Source: a virus. Taken from it: 24,056 nucleotides of DNA. Shown here one piece after another: positions 1 through 11,000 of this stretch (within the stretch, counting starts at the first letter, position 1; each line of letters opens with the position of its first letter). The notes under the pieces were generated by a model. It was not told the origin of the DNA. It did not search any database and saw nothing but the letters and a program-made list of their open reading frames with translations. The stretch is taken from positions 1-24,056 of the IMG/VR virus record IMGVR_UViG_3300018421_000204. The stretch is one strand, 5' to 3'. Position numbers and translations under genes: made by a program.

Positions 1-63
1 ATTATGAAAAGAAGAATGCAGGGCGGGGTTAGCTCCCTCCCCGGCTCTGGAAGAATTGCTTAG
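1..63 (+). CDS. C-terminal end of an upstream phage gene (partial)
   Basis: This open frame enters from the left edge and stops with TAG, 12 bases before the next start. Only about 20 residues are visible; they are basic and then Gly/Ser-rich and contain MQGGVSSLPG. A similar QGG-(I/V)-(A/S)-S-(L/M) string occurs in the 487-residue protein further downstream, so this is probably the tail of another virion protein of the same block. An internal ATG at position 4 could start a 19-residue peptide, but a truncated longer gene is more likely. No function can be assigned. Confidence 0.5.
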   Translation: MMKRRMQGGVSSLPGSGRIA

Positions 64-75
64 CAGGAGCATTTG

Positions 76-2628
76 ATGGCTATTGAAGATCCTAATCAGA
101 CCGGAATACAGACGATCAACCCGGACAGCCTAGATACTGGAGCTGCGCTTGGTCAAGCAAATGCTCAAAGCATGTTTGAAACCCCGTTAAACACGGACAG
201 TTTAGATACTGGCGCTGCTCTAGGACAAGCGAATGCCTCAGAGATGGTGTCTAATTTTCAGTCTTTTGATCCTAGTCGGGCTTTTGGGTACTTATCGGAC
301 GCTTATAGCTACGCTGCGCCAACTGCACCTCAAGAACCTCAAGCATATCAAGGCCCTATTGAGTATCAAAGACCAGAGGGTTCTCAATTCTACAGTTATG
401 ATGGAAGGGTTCTTCCTGTACCTGTAGAGCTTTCTTCTGATTTTGACCCCTATAGCTTTGACTACTTAGGTGAGACAGATCTTTCTTATAGATTTATGCA
501 GCCAGAGGTTCCATCCGGGATAGAAGCCATATACGCACCGACCGAAAGGGATCCGTTCAGAGCAGACTGGATGGACGCTGAGTTTAGGGACATTATTGGG
601 TATGAAGGAGAATTGCTTGAGCCTGAGTTGATGAATGTGATTCAGGATGCAGAGCTATTCTTAATATCTTTAAATCAAGAGGCTGCGAGTCAGGGTTTTT
701 CATCCACTGAAGATTTCCTAAGATCGCTGGAAATAAACGATCCTAACTATTTTGCTGCGCTTAGTAATAAAGTGAATGAAAGCGCATCTCTCATGGGTGA
801 GTTTGGAGACAGGTATAGATTTCAAACCTCACTCTATCAAGCCCAGCAGATCCCGACAGAGTTTAGATCTGAATCTGAAAGAATACAAATGGGTATGGAT
901 ACATTGAGAGATCTAGTCTCTCTCGGTGTCTACACCCCTGAAGAAGCTGCTTTCCTTGCATCCAACCCTGCTGGACTCCTCAGCCTTTTGAACCAACAGG
1001 AGGCTGTAGATAACCAAGAGATTGTAGATAATCAAGAGGTTGTAGACAATCAAGAGGATGTAGACAATCAAGAGGATGTAGGCTCTGGAAACGATCAGGG
1101 TATATCTAATGTCGGAGAAGTAGATTCTCAAGGAAGGCAGATACAGTACGCTTCGTGGGACGAAAATAAAGAATATCCCTTTGTATTCGACGAATCAATC
1201 AATCAATTTGCTCCTGCCTTGAATGAAAATCAAATAATTACTTTAGACAACAATGGCATGGATGTAATTGTCACCACCGATCCGAATACTCAAAGAGTTT
1301 CTGAAATTAAACCGCTAAATGAATATCCTGATTTTTTCTCAGGAGATATGTCTGGCGTTAATTTGGGAGCGCAACAAGGTGCTGAGTTCGGAAGGACTAT
1401 TGATGAATCTCTTATCCCTCCGGTAAACAGTCAAGGGGTTTACGATCTTGGGGAAGATTACAGTAGAAGTCCAGAGAATGTACTTAGTATGTATTTCTCG
1501 GATGGCGACTACGGATTATCCACAAGTGATTTAATGGATGAACTTACGACTGGATTTTCCAGAACGCCTGTTTTTGATATGAACAAATTTAAGCCTGTAT
1601 CTGAGTCGGAGTTTAATTTGGCACCGGCAGATGAGAGGGTTGCCGTGACAAGGAGAGGCGAGCCTAGAACAGTAAGAGGTGCCACAGGATATAGGACCGT
1701 GTACGACCAAATTACTGATTACTATGTCTCGGTTGTTCCTAAGTCTGATTTGGAATATGAAAGTGCAGGATTGTTTGACGCATCTGGAGAAAACTTCTTA
1801 AATGAACATGTCAATAATATATTCTTTGACTTGACTGGATACGAAGAAAATAACAATCAGCAAAGCGAAAGAGTTTTTACTAGAGCCCCCGGATTCAGGC
1901 AGTTTTACGATGACGTAGATGTTCAGTCTTTCATGCTTCAAGAAATAAATGATTATCTTTCACAGACTGGAAAAAGTCTTAGATCTGTCGCATTCCAAGA
2001 GAAAGAAGATATTGGATCTGGAAGTGATTCACCCGACATATTCGATGTCCAGAGTTTCGTATTCGGAAACGAAGACGAGGGTTGGGATGGAATATTTGAG
2101 AAGATGAAGACTGAGTTCGATACAGAACTTAGCAATTACACATCGGAAGAGTTTGACACAATGTATAACCTTTCGAGGTTTGCATTAATGACTGCCGGAT
2201 TAGCTCATCCGATATTCTCAAGAATCGACGATGAGTACAATTCAAGGCTTGAAGGTAATGACTTTGGCGGATTGTCGATAGCCAGTTCTTACATTGATGA
2301 ATTTGGTAATCCGCCGCTACCCGACTACTTAGACACTGCCCTGAACCTTGCCCAAGGCGGGTACATTGGTGGTATTGCTGGTGGTATGGACGACACTATT
2401 CCCGCCACCGTGGACGGATCAAATCCGGCGGCGCTTTCCAGCGGCGAGTTTGTCATACCCGCAGATGTTGTATCTCATCTGGGAGATGGAAACAATCAGA
2501 ATGGAGCGCAAAAGCTGTACGGATTTTTAGATGAGGTAAGAATGTCGAAGACTGGTTCTACTGAGCAGCCCGCGCCGATAAACGACGGAATCTTTGCGAG
2601 CGCGATGGGAGAAGATTATGGGTTCTAG
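76..2628 (+). CDS. Large repeat-containing virion-associated protein, unknown function
   Basis: This 850-residue acidic protein starts at the ATG at 76, which has AGGAG six bases upstream; the TTG at 73 is too close to that site. Near the N-terminus a 24-residue unit beginning DSLDTGAALGQAN occurs twice (about residues 17-60). Around residues 310-335 there is a run of (x)VDNQE hexapeptides. The C-terminal 100 residues hold a glycine-rich AQGGYIGGIAGGMDDTIPA stretch followed by SSGEFVIPADVV. From knowledge of phage proteins, this SxGEFVI-type ending is common in structural proteins encoded near internal virion genes of marine podoviruses. The gene opens a tight plus-strand block and overlaps the next gene by 11 bases. 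Role as a tail, fibre-associated or ejected protein is inferred from position only. Confidence 0.75.
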   Translation: MAIEDPNQTGIQTINPDSLDTGAALGQANAQSMFETPLNTDSLDTGAALGQANASEMVSNFQSFDPSRAFGYLSDAYSYAAPTAPQEPQAYQGPIEYQRPEGSQFYSYDGRVLPVPVELSSDFDPYSFDYLGETDLSYRFMQPEVPSGIEAIYAPTERDPFRADWMDAEFRDIIGYEGELLEPELMNVIQDAELFLISLNQEAASQGFSSTEDFLRSLEINDPNYFAALSNKVNESASLMGEFGDRYRFQTSLYQAQQIPTEFRSESERIQMGMDTLRDLVSLGVYTPEEAAFLASNPAGLLSLLNQQEAVDNQEIVDNQEVVDNQEDVDNQEDVGSGNDQGISNVGEVDSQGRQIQYASWDENKEYPFVFDESINQFAPALNENQIITLDNNGMDVIVTTDPNTQRVSEIKPLNEYPDFFSGDMSGVNLGAQQGAEFGRTIDESLIPPVNSQGVYDLGEDYSRSPENVLSMYFSDGDYGLSTSDLMDELTTGFSRTPVFDMNKFKPVSESEFNLAPADERVAVTRRGEPRTVRGATGYRTVYDQITDYYVSVVPKSDLEYESAGLFDASGENFLNEHVNNIFFDLTGYEENNNQQSERVFTRAPGFRQFYDDVDVQSFMLQEINDYLSQTGKSLRSVAFQEKEDIGSGSDSPDIFDVQSFVFGNEDEGWDGIFEKMKTEFDTELSNYTSEEFDTMYNLSRFALMTAGLAHPIFSRIDDEYNSRLEGNDFGGLSIASSYIDEFGNPPLPDYLDTALNLAQGGYIGGIAGGMDDTIPATVDGSNPAALSSGEFVIPADVVSHLGDGNNQNGAQKLYGFLDEVRMSKTGSTEQPAPINDGIFASAMGEDYGF
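122..265 (+). repeat. Two-copy 72-bp tandem repeat in the 850-residue protein
   Basis: The bases starting at 122 and at 194 are near copies spaced 72 bp apart (24 codons). Both encode DSLDTGAALGQAN. Most differences are in third codon positions, so the protein repeat has been kept under selection while the DNA diverged. Confidence 0.75.
1003..1080 (+). repeat. 18-bp tandem repeat encoding (x)VDNQE
   Basis: Four consecutive 18-bp units (1003-1020, 1021-1038, 1039-1056, 1057-1074) encode A/I/V/D-VDNQE, followed by a partial fifth unit. The near identity of the last units suggests expansion by slippage. The encoded stretch is acidic and hydrophilic and is probably a flexible linker. Confidence 0.85.
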
Positions 2629-3547
2629 CGGAGGCGGAAGCTCCACTCAAAGAGTTATTCAAGATCTACCCGATTGGTCTAAGCCTTATTGGGAAGGAAT
2701 TGCAAGGTCTGGAAAGGCTTTAGCCAGAGAACCCTATAAGGAGTTCCCCGGAAGGCGGATCGCTCTATTTAACCCGATGGAGCGAGAGGCTTTTAGTGGT
2801 GTTCAGTCTATTTACGATCAGGGCGCTAGGCCGGAACTTGCCCAAGCGAGAGGCATAGCCACTCAAGCATCCAATATAGGTTTTAACACACCCACATTTC
2901 CGGGCATGGCAGATCAGTACATGAACCCGTATCTGGAGAATGTATTAGATCTCGGAAGAAGTCGCATGATGAGGGACTACCAGCAGGCCCTCGGGGATGG
3001 GAGAAGAAGAACGTCGGACGCCGCCATCAAGTCTGGAGTGGTAGGTGGAAGGGGTTCCCTAGCTGGAGCAAGAGAATCCGCCGCAATCTCGGATGAAGCC
3101 TTCAGAGCTATGAGAGAGTTTGAAGCTGATACAAGATTCAAGGCTTTCGACCAAGCGCAACAAGCCTTTCAGTCCGACGTTGCTGCGAGGCAGGCTGGCG
3201 CAAGGCTCGGGCTAGATGCTGGAACTCAGCTTGAAAACCTAGCCAGAACTCAGCAAACCCAAGCGTTTGAAAGAATCAACGCATTACAACAGGCTGGGGT
3301 CAGAGGGCGAGAGATGGAGCAAGCTATTAGGGATCAAGCGTATCAGGATTTTCTTGATCGAAGAGACTATAAAAGAAATCAGCTAAATTACTTTGCTGCC
3401 TTATTGGCTGGCACTCCCTACGCAAGCGCAATGAATCAGACTACAAAGTCTGGTGGTGGCGGACCCGGCCTCGGCCAGACTGTCGCCGGGCTTGGGATAG
3501 CCGGTTTAGGCGCAGCAGGTTCTTATTTCGGATCGAAAGAAGGTTAA
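2618..3547 (+). CDS. Putative internal/ejected virion protein, Ala/Gln-rich
   Basis: A 309-residue protein starting at the ATG at 2618, which has GGAGA five bases upstream. An in-frame earlier start at 2594 lacks such a site. The start lies inside the previous gene, 11 bases before that gene ends, so translation is probably coupled. The N-terminus is Gly/Ser-rich. The middle (about 85-235) is rich in Ala, Arg and Gln and looks helical, with a GGRGSLAGARESAA motif of a kind often seen in structural proteins of environmental podoviruses. The last 30 residues are a glycine-rich hydrophobic stretch ending SYFGSKEG. Position ahead of a giant ejection-type protein suggests a head-tail or DNA-transfer role; no enzymatic motif is visible. 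Confidence 0.7.
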   Translation: MGSSGGGSSTQRVIQDLPDWSKPYWEGIARSGKALAREPYKEFPGRRIALFNPMEREAFSGVQSIYDQGARPELAQARGIATQASNIGFNTPTFPGMADQYMNPYLENVLDLGRSRMMRDYQQALGDGRRRTSDAAIKSGVVGGRGSLAGARESAAISDEAFRAMREFEADTRFKAFDQAQQAFQSDVAARQAGARLGLDAGTQLENLARTQQTQAFERINALQQAGVRGREMEQAIRDQAYQDFLDRRDYKRNQLNYFAALLAGTPYASAMNQTTKSGGGGPGLGQTVAGLGIAGLGAAGSYFGSKEG

Positions 3548-3550
3548 AAA

Positions 3551-5014
3551 ATGGCACTCCCCAAGCAAACGAAGTCAAGCACAATAGATTACCTGAAGCT
3601 TCAGGACATGCTTAAAAATATGTCTATGGATGAAGTTTCTCAGGTGGCACAGGGAGCTTCTGGCCCTGTTGCTCAGGTATTTGCTATGGATGAAATCGGC
3701 AGAAGGAATCAGCAGCTTGCTGAATTTGCTGGCGAGAAAGCCGAGGGGGAGTCAGGCCAGCCTCCGATGATAGATCAGTATCTTGCTATGGCTCAACAGA
3801 TGATGCCACAGCAACAGGCGATGCCGCAGCAAGGGATGATGCCAACCGCTGGACAGGGTGTTCCTTACCCTCAGGGTGGAATTGCCTCGATGGCTCCAGA
3901 TATGCAGCAAGATCCTATGCAATATCCGATGTTTGCATCGGGGGGTTCCGTTCGCGGATTCGCCCCCGGCGGATCGACCAATGAAGATATATCAGAAGAA
4001 GACTTAGGTATACTAGAGACTGCTGCAAACTGGGTCAAGGAGAACCCCGGAGAAGCTGCATTATTGGGCCTTGAGGGGTTGGCGCTCGTTGCAACGGGAG
4101 GCTTAGCGGCTGGACCCTTAGTAGCAAGGCGTGGCCTTATTGCCGCAGCTAAGAGGCTTGGGTCAAGAGGGATGAGCAAAATCAGATCTATGTTCCCAAC
4201 GAGCAGGGCAACTAGGAATATTGATAAAGCAATCGACCTGCCGGATACCTATTTTCCTCCGAGATGGCAGGCAGAGAGGGCTGGTCTGATTGGGAGAGAA
4301 GCAAACCGTATCAGGGGGATATATGGGGCTACTGCACTAGGCGGCGGAATTCAGGCGTTAAGAAGTTCTATCTATGGAGATAATGAACCGATTAAACCGC
4401 GTGAATATTTCGCCCTGACCGACAGTGAAATGGGATACGTCCCTGAAGAAGAGACAGCAATAAGCACAGACGAGACGTTCAGTGGCGAGGCTACGGACAA
4501 GGCTGACCCGACGATCGCAGATAGGTTTAAGTCGGGCGAGTTCAATCCCCTGTTTCAGTTCATGACTAGGGCTGGACTTGAGCTTGCTGCCGGGAAGGGG
4601 AATCTCGGTCAAGACTTAGGAAAAGCTGGAATTGCTGGTATGGATTATGTCACAGCAATGCAGGACCGCGATAGAGAAATAGCGAGACAGAGGCAGAGTG
4701 ATGCGTTGGAGCTTGAAGGAATGGACATAAGGCAAGCCCAACTGGCTATGCAGCAAGAGAGACAGCCTTATGCAATAGATTTGCTTAAGGCTCAGGCAGA
4801 TTACCAAAAATCTCGTGGCTACAACAGGGCAAATGCCCAGATTATTAAACTGATAGACGACTATCTTTTTAATTCAGGAATAGGCTTAGACCTTCAAGTT
4901 CAAGAAAGACTCAGGCTTATGTCTGTGTACGAAAAGTATGGACTAGAAGGTTTAATGGCAGAGATTGGCGCGAGTTCGGATAGTCTTAACGATTTGCTAG
5001 AGGCGATCAGATAG
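3551..5014 (+). CDS. Putative internal virion protein with hydrophobic segment
   Basis: A 487-residue protein whose ATG follows the previous stop by three bases and has AGAAGG upstream. Residues 70-130 are very rich in Gln, Met and Pro. They are followed by glycine-rich motifs PQGGIASMA and FASGGSVRGFAPGGS (about 107-142). Residues 165-200 form a hydrophobic Ala/Gly/Leu stretch that could insert in a membrane. The C-terminal third is charged and probably helical. From knowledge of marine T7-like phages, proteins with this make-up commonly sit directly before the large internal virion protein, as here. The role as a core or ejection partner of the giant protein is inferred. Confidence 0.65.
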   Translation: MALPKQTKSSTIDYLKLQDMLKNMSMDEVSQVAQGASGPVAQVFAMDEIGRRNQQLAEFAGEKAEGESGQPPMIDQYLAMAQQMMPQQQAMPQQGMMPTAGQGVPYPQGGIASMAPDMQQDPMQYPMFASGGSVRGFAPGGSTNEDISEEDLGILETAANWVKENPGEAALLGLEGLALVATGGLAAGPLVARRGLIAAAKRLGSRGMSKIRSMFPTSRATRNIDKAIDLPDTYFPPRWQAERAGLIGREANRIRGIYGATALGGGIQALRSSIYGDNEPIKPREYFALTDSEMGYVPEEETAISTDETFSGEATDKADPTIADRFKSGEFNPLFQFMTRAGLELAAGKGNLGQDLGKAGIAGMDYVTAMQDRDREIARQRQSDALELEGMDIRQAQLAMQQERQPYAIDLLKAQADYQKSRGYNRANAQIIKLIDDYLFNSGIGLDLQVQERLRLMSVYEKYGLEGLMAEIGASSDSLNDLLEAIR

Positions 5015-5015
5015 A

Positions 5016-8000
5016 ATGGCTAAAGAAGGTTTTCTCGACAGAGATTTTAAAGTCCCCATCAACGGTGAGATCGTTGAATTTAAAAAGGGTACTTCCTTTT
5101 ATGATGTAGAGAAAGAACTTAGAAGGCGAAGCACCGGGCTGACTGGCGGGCTGGATAATGCCTTCCTTTCTGGCGTTGAATCCCTGAAGGGATCTATATC
5201 TGCTCTTCCGAGTATGATCTTCGGGGACGTGTTCGGATCTCAAGAAAGTCTAGATGAAGCCGGGGAAATATATAGAGCCACTCAGGAAGAGCAGAGAAAG
5301 CTTCAGCCGTTACCGACAACCAGAGAAGATGTTGTAGAAGCCTATGAGAAAGAAGGGATATCTGGAGCGTTACCAGAGGCTTATAGGTTTGGCGCTCAGG
5401 CCATAGGCCAGACAATACCGTACACGCTTCCCTCATTAGCTGCTTCATCTGCGGCACAAACTTCACTCGGCGTAAGAGCAGCATCTATGATTGGCAGGGC
5501 TGTTCCCATGCTCGCTAGGGCTGGTGCAGCAATACCCAACCCATATGCGAAGGTTGCTTTAGGAACCTTGGCGGGTGTTGGCACGCTCGCCCTACAGTTC
5601 CTTGGCGACAATTTGCAAAGACAATATGAGGTTGCCGAGAGCAAGGACCCTGAAGGCAGGGTAACGCCTGATGACATAACCCTATACTCTGCCGCTTTGG
5701 CTGCTGGACCGCAAGCAGCAATGGACTTCATAACGATAGCCTTAACTTCAGGACTTGGCAGGGGAGTTCAGATCGCCGCCGCCAAGTCTGTGAAAGATTC
5801 CCTCAGGTTAGCCGGTGGGACAGCCAGAGCAGCCACGTTCCCTAGCTTGAAGGAATCTGCAAAAGAAGCTTTCACAGAGTCTCTGCTTGAGTTTCCGACA
5901 GAGCTTGCACAGACCGTGCTTGAAAGGGCTCAAGCTGGAGAGTCCATTTCGTTCGAGGACGCAAATTTCGTCAGCGAGATGATGGATGTTGTAGCTGGAA
6001 CCGCTCCTGTTGTCGGCGCGTTTGGATCATTCGGAACTGCTAGAGCGTACAGATCCAACAAAAAGGCATTTGATAATTGGGAAAAGCTATCCGAAAAAGA
6101 AAAGGAAATAAGAAATGGATACGAAAAAAGAAGAGAAGATACTCTACAGAGAAGATACGAAGAATCTGTAGCGAGATACAAAGATAATCTCAACCAGTAC
6201 GAAAGCAGAGTAGCGGCAGAAGAAGCAGCTCTATCTGGACAGAGAGAGAATATCGAAAGGGAAGCACAGAGAGCCAAAGACGAGTTCCCTGTGGATGCTT
6301 CTCATGTCATAGACGCTGCCAGATCTAGAAATATAAAGACAAACGATAATGCTTTCAAATCCTTTGTGTACCGAAGTACCGGAGGAAGAACTTCAAACTT
6401 AAATGAGACTACGCAAGATGAGCGTAGTGCAATGCGTACAATTCTTTCTGGACTGACAGTTCAATCATACTTCGATGAAGAGGGGGATGGCGTAAGCCTT
6501 CCCTCGTTTACTTCAGAGGAGTTTGATTCTGCGGTAAAGGGTTTCAAGAGTGGGCAGAAGATTACTTCAGATGCAGTAAGAAAGAGATTGAACGATAGGT
6601 TCTTCAAGAAGAATCAAGAATCTCCTGTTCAGTTCGCAGACTCCGAAGGCTCTAGGATTATAGCCAACTCCATCATCGAAGAGATGAAGAGGAAGGGATA
6701 TGCGGTAGAAGAAAAGGGGTCATTGAAAGCGCGAAAGCCTAAGTATACAGAAGCTCAGTACGAAGCTTTAATCGAAGAAGCTCAGGATTCTGGTTCTATA
6801 AATCGTGGTGATTACGAAAGAGTAACCGGAAGATTCAACGAAGAGGATTTCAATTCTTTTGTTTCAGATGCGACTGTCAGAGGTGATCTATCCAAGACAA
6901 GAACTGAAGAAATGAAATCCGCAGGCGAATACGCGCCCGTATCGTTTAGATCTAAAATGGATGAATCTTCTGAAGACGCGGATATAAGACCTTTACTCAA
7001 TAAGAACGGCTCTCCGGTAATCAAAGCCGGTGCTGTGGATAAGAAAAGAATACTCAGCAGATCAACCGCTGGCAATGTTGTGACTGAAGTTATGGATTCT
7101 CAGAATGGTTTCTTCGTTGTGGACGAAGATGGAACCGTTGTGGGTGGATCTGTAAACAAAAAGGATGCAGAGAAAGAAGCAAAGTTCCTAAACCAGAACA
7201 GGGCTTTGTATAGAGTTTTCGATAAGACAACTGGTAACCCGCTGGTCGGCAAGTATTCAGACGTAAAGGCCGCAGTCGAACGATCCAAGACTGGATCTGC
7301 CGGACTCCCCGGATACATGAGAGGTACGGCCAGACTCGCGGACTATCGCGGTCAGAAGATAGAGCCTTACAAGGGTAAGTTCTCTGTCATAGACGGCGAA
7401 GGGTTCGCAGTTCGACAGTTTGTTTCACCCTATGATTATTTCAAGAACAGAGCTACGGGCGAAGTATCTAGATCTGAGAATCCGTCCAGTAACAAGAGGG
7501 TGAATGTTACCGAGATAACCTTCGCTCCGACTAGAGATATTGCTGAAGCATTAAAGGATGAATACTCGAAGTCCTTTGAGCCCGGAGAATCTAACTGGGA
7601 AGCCAACAGCGAGCGAGCAAAGGAAAGAAAGAAGCAATCACTTCAAAGAAGATTCTTAAGAGATATTGATTCGGCTGTCTCCACGGCTGTGTTACCGGCA
7701 GAACCCGAGAGACTCACTCCCGTATCTAAGAGAGCTAAGGTTCTCAAGAGCATTCCCGAAGGGAGCGTTAAGAAGGGTGAAGAGATTCTATCTATTATAG
7801 ATAGCAAGCTGAAAGAAGCGAATCTCAGCAAGGAAGTCATTGCATCTGTAAGGGAAAAGATAGGCTCTAGCGGAATCAACGAAGGAGCTTACAGCCCTAA
7901 TGACGATGGGTTCAGGCGTATAGCTATAAGCTTAGAAGCAGTCAGCAAGGCCAAGACCAACGAAGAGATGCGAGTTCTCATTGCCAGCATCATGGACCAT

Positions 8001-11000
8001 GAGATAGTCCATGCAATGAGAGACTTAGACTTATTTACCATTCAAGAATGGAATGTCTTATCCAATTCAACTTATCGGGTAAGGAACAGAGACGGTCAGA
8101 CATTCTTCGACTGGGCATCTCAGACCTATCAAGGAATGGGCGACGCTGAATATATACTAGAAGAAGCTGTGGCAGAGATGTACCGGCAGTATTACAGCGT
8201 TCCCGAGGTGAGAAGGCAGATCGCTGGTAAGCCCAGAACTCTTATCGAAAGAATAGCGATGTTCTTAGAGAAGATGTTCAACGCTTTAAGCGGAGCTGGA
8301 TTCGTCAATGCGGCTGATGTTATCAGCGGCATGAAGAAGATACAGGCAAGGGATCGGGGCGAAGTCAGAACGATACAGGGGCAGAGAAATAAACTCATGC
8401 CTGCTTTGCCTATAGAGATCCCAGAAGAAGACACGACGCAAGAAGATGTTGACGCAAGATTTTCTGTAGATGTAGATGAAAGACTTGCAAGGTTTATGGG
8501 TCGGGTTGATCCGTATGAGTATGAGGTGTCTGACTCAAATCCAAATGAGTTTATTGCAAACTTCGTTTCTGAGTCAGGAAGCAGATTTGAATTCTTTGCG
8601 TCCAACGACGGGGGCAGCATACGTTGGACCGCAGAATTTAGGGATCTAGACGATAGAGACAAGAAATCTCTACTTGGCTACGGGGACACTGGAAAGGAAG
8701 GCATCGGCGCTCTCAGGGTCTTTAAGACTGTACACAACCTACTCAGGGAATTTGTGGAGTCTAAGAACCCTGAACAGTTAAGCATCTCCGCCAGCAGACT
8801 GAACAGGAAAGGGGAGAAATCTACATCCAGAGCGAGTATCTACCGTCGCATGATGAAGGATGTGGGCAAGGACTTCGGGTACGCCGTAGAGGAAACTGTA
8901 AGAGATAAGGAATCTTTCTTTTTAGCGAAGAAGGGCGAGTACAGTTACACGGTGCAGGATGAAAGCGGCGTTGGTTCTGGCGAGAGAATGTCCGTCGCTC
9001 CGTCGCCATTTTCTGTATCGCCAGATCAAGTCAACCTTTCAGAAGAAGTAGAAATAGATGATATCAGCGATGAAAGATTATCTTCTATTCTAGATAAATC
9101 TAAAAGATTTGAATATTCTATAACGGAAAGAGAAATTGGTGGAAAAGACGGAAGCTCGTTAAGAGCAACGATACTTATTCCCGTCGGCGAAAGTTTTGAA
9201 TATGATGAAGACAAGAATATAAAAAGAAATTCTGTATTAGCAAGAATTAACTATGATGCTTTCGGGTATGACGGAGAATACTATGTAGCGTTTGAGGATG
9301 CATTAGCTTCTCCGGGGCTTCAATTTGATAGAACAGGCAAGTTAGGCAGTCGAAAAGCTAGAAGATTATTCGCTACAGTTTTTGATTTAACAGAAGAAGT
9401 TATAAAGAATAAAGACTTTAAATCTCTTTACTTCGATGCTGCGTCAGATCTTAGAGAGGAACCAGACGGAACATTCAGGCTGGTAAAGACTAGGCAAAGG
9501 CTGTACGGGGCTGGAATAAATAATCTAGCGAAGAAGTATGGATACAGGTTAATTGAAGAAAGGACCGAGGGCGGATCAGAGTTCATATTAGAAAAGACAG
9601 AAGACGGCGAGTACGAGTTTATACTAAGGGAAAATGAAGAAGAGTTTGAGGAAAGGTACGCATCGCTTGTCGATCGAGCGGTTCCATATCCTTATGAAAT
9701 GAGGCCTTCATGGGATGGCGGCCTACTCGCTACGTTCGCCACGGAAAATAATGTCACTATAACTTTAAATGCAAGTACTTACGGTGACAGCGGAGATTAC
9801 GACGTAGTTTTTAAAGATGATGAAATGGGTTACGGAGTAACTGGCTTACATGGATTAGGGTCTATCAGAATATTCAAAACTATTTTCGATATCATGGAAG
9901 AGATTATTCTTTTAAAAAACCCTAGAAGAATTTTCTTCTCCGCTGCTACTACCACACGAGAAGAAAATTCAAAACAAAAAAGATCAAGAATTAAAATATA
10001 CAGAAGAGGATCTAAGCAGCTTGGTGAGAAGTTTGGATACGAGGTAACGGAAGAGGCAGAGCGGCTTGACTCTCTTTTCACAATGCAGAAAGGTAATTAT
10101 AAATACACTTTGATTGACAGGTCTATGCCAGAATACACTTTGATTGAAAGGTCTATGCCAGAATACGAAATAAGGCAGTCCGATGACGTAGAAAACAATC
10201 GTTCTTCTGGAGACTACTATGTTTGGGAAAGATTTGAGATACCGGGTGAGTTGTCTGTAGAGATAGGGTCTTTAGGTCAGAAGCTAGAAGAGAAAATTGA
10301 TAAAGTTCTTGAAATGATTGGCTCTGACCTTTCGATACTTCCCTCTTATTTAAAACCTTTCTCTAGATCCTCCTTAGATCTATCAGCGAATAGAAGATAT
10401 GGAGATTCGTATAGACAGCTTAGGGAAGGAGAAAACGAACTTAGATTTGAAAGGAGACTTGTTGAAGCTAAGACCGGCTTGGCAATGGATAGTGAAGCCT
10501 TTGTAACAGCACGGCGAGCGGCTGTAGATATGGGAGCTGATTATCTCAGTCAAGAACAGCAGATGGAATACGTTTTCGATGAGCTTGATGCTCTTAGAGA
10601 TCGTGCGTTAAATTACAAAATAGCACTCGATAAAGCTGTAGACTATCTGATGGATGCGGATACTGCCACTACTGAAATGTGGGAGAACGAAATAAGGCAG
10701 TCAGATGAGTCAGAAAGGTTTTCAGTATCCCCTTACACTCAGCTAAATCAGCCGAGCCCGAATGCACAACGGTCTATCCCTAGAGTAAATGAATATTCTA
10801 GGATGGATTTCACAAACAGAGCTGTTAGAGACTTCAATGACGAGCGGCTAGCGAAAGCTTATCACGGGTCTAGTGAAGACTTTGACGAGTTTAGTTTGGA
10901 TTTCATAGGTACTGGTGAGGGCGCACAAGCCTTTGGGTGGGGACTTTACTTCACTGACTTGTTATCTATTGGGAGATTCTATGCGAATTCTCTAAGTAAA

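Noticed and set aside
1003-1080. CRISPR-like array
   Set aside because: Units are 18 bp, contiguous without spacers and in frame, so they are a coding tandem repeat.
913-1131. Minus-strand 72-residue frame with repeated LLIVY, looking like a membrane protein
   Set aside because: It is the reverse reading of the (x)VDNQE tandem repeat in the real plus-strand gene; the hydrophobic pattern is a by-product of the repeat.
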